Assembly (NCBI GenBank): GCA_902834555.1
Contig: CADFJN010000009.1
Location: forward strand, 1 to 64,000
Direction of reading: 5' to 3'
Origin: Atopobiaceae bacterium
GTDB taxonomy: Bacteria; Actinomycetota; Coriobacteriia; Coriobacteriales; Atopobiaceae
Length of the DNA: 64,000 bases
In this document: piece after piece, positions 57,764-64,000 of the stretch
Numbering within the stretch: position 1 is the first letter of the stretch
How the letters are laid out: each line of letters starts with the position of its first letter
Notes under the pieces: generated by a model
Databases searched by the model: none
What the model was told of the DNA's origin: nothing
Seen by the model: the letters and a program-made list of their open reading frames with translations, nothing else
Program-made: the position numbers and the translations under genes

Positions 57764-58990
57764 CTACCAATGTAGGTCCTCGTCGCCTTTCATGAAGTCG
57801 ATCATGTTGAGGTGCCTGACGCCCTCGCGCCGCTGCAGGAGCGGGTCCAGCGTGAAAAGGTAGCGTGGATACCCGTCTCTGATGTGACTGAACGGCCTGT
57901 ACTCACGCTCCTCCACGTCGCGGTCAGAAATCGTCATGGATACCTGTATGTAGGCGTAGAGGTCGTGCTTCCTGGCGATGAAGTCGCATTCCAACTTGCC
58001 GATTCGCCCGACTGAGAGCCTGTACCCCCGGGACCTCAGGTAGACATAGAGCGCGTTCTCCAGGGAGGGGCCGAAGTTCAGCCGTACATCGACGTTCCGG
58101 GCAAAGTAGATCCCGGGGTCGGCGAGGTAGTACTTCTCCTCTCCCCTGAGAGACTTCCTCGATTTCAGGTCAAAGCGCTGGCATCTGTAGAGGATCTTTG
58201 CGTCGACGAGCATCTGGATGTACGCAGACACGGTCCTTCTCTCGACGGCGATCTTCTCAACGTTTCTCAGGTGGTCGACCAGATTGGTAAGGCTTGTCGG
58301 AGCGCCGTAGTTGTTGATGACGTAGGTCATGACGCGCTCGAAGGCTTCGATGTTTCGTATCTTGTTTCGAGACCGGATGTCCTTCTTAATGATTTGCTTC
58401 ACGACGTCTTCAACGTAATGGGCCTTCGCCTCGACGTCATCATATTCAAGGGAGCGGGGAAAGCCGCCGTAGCGAAGATATTCCTCGAATTCAGCCCTGT
58501 CGTCCTTCCTCTCGACTCCCAGGAACTTCTTCATGGCAAGGAATTCGCTGAACGACAAGGTGAACATCTCGAATTCGACGTAGCGCCCGGTGAGCTTGGT
58601 CATGAGCTCTCCGGAGAGGAGATAGGAGTTTGAGCCCGTTATGAAGATTGAGAAGCCGCCATCGGTATTGAAGGCATTCACGACCTCTTCGTAGCCGCGG
58701 ACGTTCTGGACCTCGTCTATGAAGAGGTATTTGAAGTCATCGTCGACAAGCCGCGATTCGATTGCGGCCTCTAGTTGGTCGGGTGTCTTGATGGAACGGT
58801 TGCCGCGCTTGTCGAGATCGAGGTAAACGATGTCTTTCTCTGGGACCCCTCGTTCCTTGAGCTCTTCGACGATGGTCGCCATGAGGCACGATTTTCCGCA
58901 TCTGCGTATTCCCGTGATGACCTTTATCAGATCATCATCGTAGAATGGGCGAATCTTCTTCAGGTATTGCTCTCTGCGAAACAGCCTCAT
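57764..58990 (-). CDS. AAA_14/DUF4143 ATPase
   Basis: A 408-residue protein: AAA ATPase with Walker A TGIRRCGKSCLM and Walker B KYLFIDEVQN, sensor FITGSNSYLL, then a DUF4143 domain with ECDFIARKHDLYAYIQVSMT, a PD-(D/E)XK-like core in which the expected Lys is replaced by Ser or Tyr. Such two-domain ATPases are frequent accessory genes of unknown role. Its ribosome site (CAGGAGGTG) lies in one arm of a perfect 11-bp inverted repeat. GC content is lower than that of its neighbours. Confidence 0.87.
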   Translation of the reverse strand: MRLFRREQYLKKIRPFYDDDLIKVITGIRRCGKSCLMATIVEELKERGVPEKDIVYLDLDKRGNRSIKTPDQLEAAIESRLVDDDFKYLFIDEVQNVRGYEEVVNAFNTDGGFSIFITGSNSYLLSGELMTKLTGRYVEFEMFTLSFSEFLAMKKFLGVERKDDRAEFEEYLRYGGFPRSLEYDDVEAKAHYVEDVVKQIIKKDIRSRNKIRNIEAFERVMTYVINNYGAPTSLTNLVDHLRNVEKIAVERRTVSAYIQMLVDAKILYRCQRFDLKSRKSLRGEEKYYLADPGIYFARNVDVRLNFGPSLENALYVYLRSRGYRLSVGRIGKLECDFIARKHDLYAYIQVSMTISDRDVEEREYRPFSHIRDGYPRYLFTLDPLLQRREGVRHLNMIDFMKGDEDLHW

Positions 58991-58997
58991 GGTAGAG

Positions 58998-59029
58998 CAC
59001 CTCCTGGCTGTATTCTATGCCAGGAGGTG
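58998..59029 (-). promoter_or_regulatory. Inverted repeat sequestering the DUF4143 gene ribosome site
   Basis: CACCTCCTGGC (58998-59008) and GCCAGGAGGTG (59019-59029) pair perfectly around a 10-nt AT-rich loop. On the minus strand the Shine-Dalgarno lies in the 3' arm, 8 nt before the ATG, so the folded leader would hide it. Confidence 0.75.
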
Positions 59030-59097
59030 AAATTTGGCGTTTAAGGCACCAATATTTTTATATTTTGGATAATTGGTTTCTTAAATTGGGTTTATCG

Positions 59098-60690
59098 TTA
59101 TTCCCACTCGATCGTGGCTGGCGGTTTAGGCGTGACGTCATACACCACGCGGTTCACACCATCGACCTCGTCCACGATGCGGCTGGAGATGCGGCCGATC
59201 ACGTCGTAGGGAAGCTTTGCCCAGTCGGCGGTCATGGCATCTGTGGACTCCACGGCACGCACGATGATGGGGCGACGGTACGTGCGCTCGTCACCCATCA
59301 CGCCAACGCTCCTGATGTCGGGCAGCACGGCAAAGTACTGCCAGCAGGCGTGCTCGGAGTTGCGGTCGCCCGTCTCCTCGAAGAGGCGCTGGTTGTAGGC
59401 GTCAAGCTCCTCTCGCACGATGGCGTCAGCGTCCTTGAGGATGGCGAGCTTTTCGGGCGTCACCTCGCCGATGATGCGGATCGCAAGGCCGGGGCCGGGG
59501 AACGGCTGGCGCCACACCATCTTGGCCGGCAGCCCCAGCGCAATGCCCAGCTCGCGGACCTCGTCCTTGAAGAAGTGGTCGAGGGGCTCGATAAGGTCAA
59601 AGTGCACGCCCTCGGGGAACGGAATCAGGTTGTGGTGGCTCTTGATGGTTGCCGCCTTGCCGCCGGTCTTGCGTGCGCCGGACTCGATGATGTCCGGGTA
59701 GATGGTGCCCTGTGCAAGCATCTCCACGTCGCCGATCTTCTGGGCCTCGTCGAAGAAGACCTTCCAGAACTCGGTGCCAATGAGACGGCGCTTCTTCTCG
59801 GGGTCTGTCACGCCGGCGAGCATCTTGGCATAGCGCTCCTCGGCGTGCACGTGCACGAGCGGCATGTGGAACTGCTCGCGGAAAACCTCCTCGACCATCT
59901 CGGGCTCGCCCTTGCGAAGCATGCCGTGGTTCACAAACACGCAAGTGAGCTGGTCTCCGATGGCACGGTGCACCAAGGCCGCCACCACGGAGGAGTCAAC
60001 TCCGCCAGAGAGGGCGAGAATCACCTTACGCGACCCAACCTGCTGGCGGATCTCCTCGACCTTCTGGTCGATGATGCCCTCCATGGTCCAGTTCTTCTCG
60101 AGGTGGCACACGCCGAACAGGAAGTTCTCGAGCATGCGCGTGCCATACTCGGTGTGGCGCACTTCAGGGTGGAACTGCGTGGCGAAGAGGCGACGGCGCG
60201 GGCACTCCATAACGGCCACGGGGCAGGTGTCCGTACGGCCGGTGACCATGAAGCCCTCGGGCGCGCGGCTCACGGAGTCGCGGTGGCTCATCCACACCGT
60301 CTGGCCACCCTCGGGCGTGCCGTCGAGAAGGACCGACGAGCCAAGGCGCGTGAGCGTTGCCGGGCCATACTCGCCCTTGTCGGTGTGTGCGACCTCGCCA
60401 CCAAGCTTGACGGCCATGATCTGCTCGCCATAGCAGAAGCCCAAGATGGGGATGCCCAGCTCAAAGACGCGTGCATCCATGTCTGGTGCGCCCTCGGCGT
60501 AGACCGAAGCGGGACCGCCGGAGAGGATGATGGCAGAGGGTGCCATTGCCGCAAGCTCGTCCGCGGAGATGTCGCACGGGACAATCTCCGAGTAAACGTG
60601 CAGGTCACGAACTCTGCGAGCAATGAGTTGCCCGTACTGGGCCCCAAAGTCGAAGACAGCCACAAACTGCTTGGGCCTTGCCTCGGACAT
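59098..60690 (-). CDS. guaA: GMP synthase (glutamine-hydrolysing)
   Basis: A 530-residue enzyme converting XMP to GMP. The class I amidotransferase domain has FDFGAQYGQL and the nucleophile Cys86 in ILGFCYGEQ, with His/Glu in FHPEVRHTEYG. The ATP-pyrophosphatase domain has ALSGGVDSSVVA, and the C-terminal dimerisation domain ends RVVYDVTPKPPATIEWE. ATG 60690 (MSEARPK) follows GGAGACGCGC; the longer in-frame start adds 11 residues with no site. Divergent from the LCP gene. Confidence 0.96.
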   Translation of the reverse strand: MSEARPKQFVAVFDFGAQYGQLIARRVRDLHVYSEIVPCDISADELAAMAPSAIILSGGPASVYAEGAPDMDARVFELGIPILGFCYGEQIMAVKLGGEVAHTDKGEYGPATLTRLGSSVLLDGTPEGGQTVWMSHRDSVSRAPEGFMVTGRTDTCPVAVMECPRRRLFATQFHPEVRHTEYGTRMLENFLFGVCHLEKNWTMEGIIDQKVEEIRQQVGSRKVILALSGGVDSSVVAALVHRAIGDQLTCVFVNHGMLRKGEPEMVEEVFREQFHMPLVHVHAEERYAKMLAGVTDPEKKRRLIGTEFWKVFFDEAQKIGDVEMLAQGTIYPDIIESGARKTGGKAATIKSHHNLIPFPEGVHFDLIEPLDHFFKDEVRELGIALGLPAKMVWRQPFPGPGLAIRIIGEVTPEKLAILKDADAIVREELDAYNQRLFEETGDRNSEHACWQYFAVLPDIRSVGVMGDERTYRRPIIVRAVESTDAMTADWAKLPYDVIGRISSRIVDEVDGVNRVVYDVTPKPPATIEWE

Positions 60691-60935
60691 GCGCGTCTCC
60701 CATCCCCGGATGCTCCCGGACAAAATGCGTATACGTCTTAGAGCATACTACCGATTGGCCGCCTCAAGGACCCCCAAGGATTGAGGACACCGTATGTACG
60801 TCGGCTTTTTCTCCCCTCTTCATGGGGCGTTCACGCTCGTCACGTATGATGGGCCAGTTATGGCGGTGCCCTTGAGTAGCGCCAGCATCGAGCAAGAACC
60901 GCACAACGTCCGCCAGGACACGGTTAGGGGGCCCC

Positions 60936-62570
60936 TTGGCCGAGAGAAGAAGGCACCACCGTCGCATGTCGTCCGAGGAGCAGGACCGCCTCTCCGCAGA
61001 GCACTACGGCGCAGGCAGCGGCCGCAGCAGCGCCGGTTCTGACGCACGCCAGCTCCACAGCACGCCGCTTGTACAGGGCCGTCATGTCGATGCGAGCTCC
61101 TACTCCCATGCCAGCCACACCACAAATGACACCCATGCCGCCCACTTGCGCGGCGGCGAACTGGACGAGATGGACCACGCTGCGTCCCGCGCGGACGGCG
61201 TTGGCTACTACGTCTCCAAGCGCAGGCAAGCAAAGCGCAGCCACCGCGTGCTCAAGGTCGTGGTGATTTCGCTTGTCGCCGTTCTTGCCGCGGCGGGTGC
61301 AGCCTTTGCTTGGTATATCAACAACATCAACAGCAAGCTCTCCAAGGGCATCGACTCGAGCCTCCTCAACCAGCTTGTTGCCCCCACCAAGACGGACGAC
61401 CCTTTCTACATGCTGCTCCTTGGCGTTGATCAGGATGAGGAACGCACGGAGGAGTGGGGAGCAGACCAGTCGAACTTCCGCACGGACTCCATCATCCTCG
61501 TGCGCGTTGACCCGCCCAACAAGAAGGTCACGCTCATCTCGATTCCCCGAGACACCATGGTCGATATGGGTGAGCACGGAACGCAGAAGATTAACGCTGC
61601 ATACTCGTTTGGCGGCGCCTCCTACATGGTCGAACAGGTCTCAAAGCTTGCTGGCGTGAATATCTCGCACTACGCCGAACTCAACTTCGAGCAGTTCACC
61701 TCCATCGTCGACACGCTAGGTGGCGTGGAGGTCACGCTTCCCGTTGCCGTTTCGGACATGGAGTACTCCGACATCGACCTGCCTGCCGGAACCCAGACCC
61801 TCAACGGCGAGCAGGCCCTTGGCCTTTGCCGCAGCCGTCACGCCTACGATGCCTACGGTGGCGGTGACTACTACCGCTCTGCCAACCAACGCATGGTCAT
61901 CGCGGCCATCATCCGCAAGGTCCTCGAGAGCGACCCCACCTCGTGGCCCAATCTCATCTCCCAGCTGGCAGATAGCGTAACCACGGACCTCTCGGCAACA
62001 GAAATCCTCTCCCTTGCCAACCAGTTCAAAGACCTCGACACCGAGAACGACATCTACTCTGGCTCGGTGCCCACCACGTCGCAGTACATCAACAACCTCT
62101 GGTACGAGGTCGTGGACGAGGACGCCTGGAAGACCATGATGGAGCGCACTGACGCAGGCGAGACGCCCTACTCGGACTCCTCGCAGGACTTCACCGCTGG
62201 CGTCGCCGGCTCGGTGAGCACAAGCACGGACAGCTCGAGCTCCTCGGACACCACAAGCACCAGCTCCGATCCCGTCTACTCGGGAACGGTACTGGTACTC
62301 AATGGCACCACCACGCAGGGTCTTGCCTCGAGCGCAACCAACGTGCTCACGCAGGCCGGCTACTCCGCCATCGCAGGCAATGCGGACTCAACGAGCCACA
62401 CAACCACGACCATCGTGTACAACACCAGCCAGACCACTTCTGCGCTGGGCGAGGCAAAGGGCGTTGCCGAGAAGCTCGGACTCTCCGTGACCCCCACAGA
62501 GAACCCCGGGACCTACTCCGACAACTACGACGTGGTGGTTATTCTCGGCACCGACTACAAGAGCCAGTAG
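60936..62570 (+). CDS. LytR-CpsA-Psr (LCP) family cell-wall polymer ligase
   Basis: A 544-residue membrane-anchored enzyme that attaches teichoic acid-like or capsular polymers to peptidoglycan. A cytoplasmic polar N-terminus (about 110 residues) precedes one helix (VLKVVVISLVAVLAAAGAAF). The LCP domain has DSIILVRVDPPNKKVTLISIPRDTMV with catalytic Arg/Asp residues, and LCRSRHAYDAYGGGDYYRSANQR. A Ser/Thr-rich linker leads to a LytR_C domain (VLVLNGTTTQGLAS). I kept the TTG at 60936 because AGGGGG precedes it; the ATG at 60966 is an alternative. Confidence 0.9.
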   Translation: MAERRRHHRRMSSEEQDRLSAEHYGAGSGRSSAGSDARQLHSTPLVQGRHVDASSYSHASHTTNDTHAAHLRGGELDEMDHAASRADGVGYYVSKRRQAKRSHRVLKVVVISLVAVLAAAGAAFAWYINNINSKLSKGIDSSLLNQLVAPTKTDDPFYMLLLGVDQDEERTEEWGADQSNFRTDSIILVRVDPPNKKVTLISIPRDTMVDMGEHGTQKINAAYSFGGASYMVEQVSKLAGVNISHYAELNFEQFTSIVDTLGGVEVTLPVAVSDMEYSDIDLPAGTQTLNGEQALGLCRSRHAYDAYGGGDYYRSANQRMVIAAIIRKVLESDPTSWPNLISQLADSVTTDLSATEILSLANQFKDLDTENDIYSGSVPTTSQYINNLWYEVVDEDAWKTMMERTDAGETPYSDSSQDFTAGVAGSVSTSTDSSSSSDTTSTSSDPVYSGTVLVLNGTTTQGLASSATNVLTQAGYSAIAGNADSTSHTTTTIVYNTSQTTSALGEAKGVAEKLGLSVTPTENPGTYSDNYDVVVILGTDYKSQ

Positions 62571-62620
62571 ACCCATCGCCACCATCGCCCTCGTCCCTCT
62601 CGTCCAGAGCCTTGCTCCTT

Positions 62621-62702
62621 CGTTCTTTATCGGAATCTGAGAAATCAAGTTCCCGTCAACTGCGGAAACGTTGGGTCCGTTTCTCAGAAACCGCTAACGA
62701 AC
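62621..62702. repeat. Loop-conserved palindrome, family P2, copy g
   Basis: Arms CGTTCTTTATCGGAATCTGA and TCAGAAACCGCTAACGAACG pair with four mismatches; the centre is CGTCAACTGCGGAAACGTTGG, matching the P2 motif with one substitution. The stem is unlike every other P2 copy. It lies between the convergent LCP and ychF genes. Confidence 0.75.
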
Positions 62703-62771
62703 GAGAAGGGGGCGAGAAGGGCGGGAGGCGAGGGAACGCGGCTGCTCGGCGGGCAGTGCCGTCGAGCAGGG

Positions 62772-63845
62772 CTACACGTTGAAGCGGAAGACCATCACGT
62801 CGCCGTCCTGGACCACGTAGTCCTTGCCCTCCATGCGCAGGCGGCCGGCGTCGCGCGCACCGGACTCACCGCCCAACTTGACGTAGTCCTCGTAGCTGAT
62901 CGTCTCGGCCTTGATGAAGCCCTTCTCGAAATCGGAGTGAATGACGCCAGCCGCCTCCGGGGCCTTGGCGCCAATACGCACCGTCCAGGCGCGAACCTCC
63001 TTGGGACCCGCGGTGAAGAAGCTCTGGAGACCCAGCAGGTGGTACGCCGCACGGGCCAGCGTCTCGAGGCCAGAGCGCTCGAGGCCCATGGACGCCAGAT
63101 ACTCGGCGGCCTCATCCGGGTCGAGGTCTGCCAGCTCCGCCTCAACCTCGGCGCAGATGGGAATGGCGTCCTGGCCGTTGATCTGGGGCTTCTCGCCCAG
63201 CTGGTCCTCGTCGCAGTTGGCCACGTAGAGAATGGGCTTCATGGTGAGCAGGAAGAGGTCATGAGCAGCAGCGCGCTCGTCGTCGGTCATGTCCATCTCC
63301 GCCGCGCGGTGCCCCTCGTTGAGCCACGCCTGCAGGCGCTTGGCCACCTCGAGGCGAGGCGCCATCTCCTTGTCGCGCTTGGACTCCTTCTCAAGCTTGG
63401 GGATGGAGCGCTCGAGCGAGCCCAGGTCCGCAAGGACAAGCTCGGTCTGGATGGTGTCAACGTCTGCCGCCGGGTCGACAAACGCGCCGGTACGGCCCGT
63501 CTCGCGCATGACGTTGGGATCCTTGAAGAAGCGGACAACCTCGCAGATGGCATCGCAGTTGCGGATGTTCGCTAGGAACTGGTTGCCCAGGCCCTCACCC
63601 TCGTTGGCGCCCTTCACCAGGCCCGCGATGTCAACAAACTCGACCGTAGCGGGCACGATCTTTGCAGGGTGCACCATCTCGGCGAGTTTGTTGAGGCGCT
63701 CGTCGGGGACGTCTACCACGCCCACGTTTGGATCGATGGTGGCAAAGGGGTAGTTTGCCGCAAGCCCGCCCTTGCGGGTAAGCGCGGTGAACAGGGTCGA
63801 CTTGCCCACGTTGGGAAGTCCCACGATGCCGATGGAAAGTGACAC
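62772..63845 (-). CDS. ychF: Ribosome-binding ATPase/GTPase YchF
   Basis: A 357-residue Obg-family P-loop protein: GLPNVGKSTLFTALTRKGG (G1), FATIDPNVG (G2), DIAGLVKGANEGEGLGN (G3) and YVANCDED as the altered G4 that gives ATP preference. The TGS domain closes the protein (AWTVRIGAKAPEAAG, DYVVQDGDVMVFRFNV). Binds ribosomes and affects stress responses. The ATG is at 63845. No gene overlaps it on the same strand. Confidence 0.95.
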   Translation of the reverse strand: MSLSIGIVGLPNVGKSTLFTALTRKGGLAANYPFATIDPNVGVVDVPDERLNKLAEMVHPAKIVPATVEFVDIAGLVKGANEGEGLGNQFLANIRNCDAICEVVRFFKDPNVMRETGRTGAFVDPAADVDTIQTELVLADLGSLERSIPKLEKESKRDKEMAPRLEVAKRLQAWLNEGHRAAEMDMTDDERAAAHDLFLLTMKPILYVANCDEDQLGEKPQINGQDAIPICAEVEAELADLDPDEAAEYLASMGLERSGLETLARAAYHLLGLQSFFTAGPKEVRAWTVRIGAKAPEAAGVIHSDFEKGFIKAETISYEDYVKLGGESGARDAGRLRMEGKDYVVQDGDVMVFRFNV

Positions 63846-63890
63846 GGTGTCTCTCCTTCTTGGCCTTGGCCTCTTGCCAGTGGCCTCTTG

Positions 63891-64000
63891 CTACTTCTTG
63901 CTATCGTCCAGCTTCTCAAGGGTGTCAGCCGCCTTGGGGAGCTGCTTCTTGCCCTGCTCCATGAGTCGCTGGGCCTCCGCCTTGGCCTTTGCCTTCTGAC
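63891..64000 (-). CDS. Partial gene, lysine-rich C-terminus (cut by the window edge)
   Basis: The final 35 or so codons of a minus-strand gene ending KLDDSKK at TAG 63891-63893. The visible part is helical and rich in Lys, Ala, Glu and Gln (AKAKAEAQRLMEQGKKQL). Too short to identify. It lies 45 bp upstream of ychF and may be co-transcribed. Confidence 0.6.
   Translation of the reverse strand, partial: QKAKAKAEAQRLMEQGKKQLPKAADTLEKLDDSKK

Noticed and set aside
59017..60741. A 574-codon open frame opposite guaA
   Set aside because: Fully antisense to a well-supported GMP synthase gene and of shadow composition.
1..64000. tRNA and rRNA genes
   Set aside because: I looked for tRNA-like cloverleaf blocks (for example GGTTCGAATCC) and conserved rRNA stretches and found none convincing; TTCGAA at 17131-17284 belongs to repeats.

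Overview
This 64 kb window is high-GC DNA (about two thirds G+C by eye) from an actinobacterium. Gene content points to the class Coriobacteriia, most likely an Olsenella-like member of the Atopobiaceae. The signs are: fermentative genes (lactate dehydrogenase, a PTS operon), an ECF vitamin/amino-acid type transporter, many two-component systems, and dense palindromic intergenic repeats. The genus is an inference; no rRNA or tRNA gene is present to confirm it.

Layout. 1-1400: remnant of an IS3-family transposase followed by a cluster of palindromic repeats. 1400-1900: fluoride channel gene crcB behind a fluoride riboswitch. 2000-6280: a complete tryptophan-uptake operon. It has a promoter, a leader peptide with three consecutive Trp codons, a strong attenuator, two TrpP-like ECF S components, a fused double-ATPase EcfA and EcfT. 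6300-11170: lactate dehydrogenase, pyroglutamyl peptidase, small proteins, a broken ABC-transporter fragment, an aromatic-ring-dioxygenase-fold protein and a nitrilase. 11170-11900: gene-free repeat cluster. 11900-17130: NarL-type two-component system divergent from a three-gene ABC-2 exporter. 17300-20490: RF3 and three small or repair genes. 20990-28290: lipoprotein, zinc-ribbon protein, a three-gene signalling operon with two membrane sensors, and an SPFH protein. 28300-32760: ascorbate-type PTS, transaldolase and DeoR regulator, bracketed by two nearly identical direct repeats. 32770-41070: assorted metabolism, transport and regulators, including a nonsense-interrupted SGNH lipoprotein. 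41100-44120: OmpR-type two-component system and a DedA protein. 44140-46160: arsenic resistance operon. 46280-55320: sugar-phosphate genes, an AAA ATPase, a MerR-box-controlled hydrolase, a RelBE-like toxin/antitoxin pair, Rrf2/oxidoreductase and pseudogenes. 55320-57600: decayed gene fragments, then a lower-GC TetR cassette that looks acquired. 57760-64000: DUF4143 ATPase, guaA, an LCP cell-wall ligase, ychF and a partial gene.

The two most unusual things are (1) the Trp-codon leader/attenuator in front of a full dedicated ECF transporter carrying two different S components, and (2) at least six families of intergenic palindromes. Two of these families conserve the central loop sequence while the stems differ from copy to copy but keep pairing. 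A heptamer, CTTCTCG/CGAGAAG, is also greatly over-used on both strands. Several regulator-target links can be read directly: a MerR gene and an alpha/beta hydrolase 12 kb apart share an identical 14-bp box, tandem CGTTTA repeats lie next to an OmpR-type pair, and palindromes sit at the TetR, DeoR, HxlR, DesR-like and ArsR loci.
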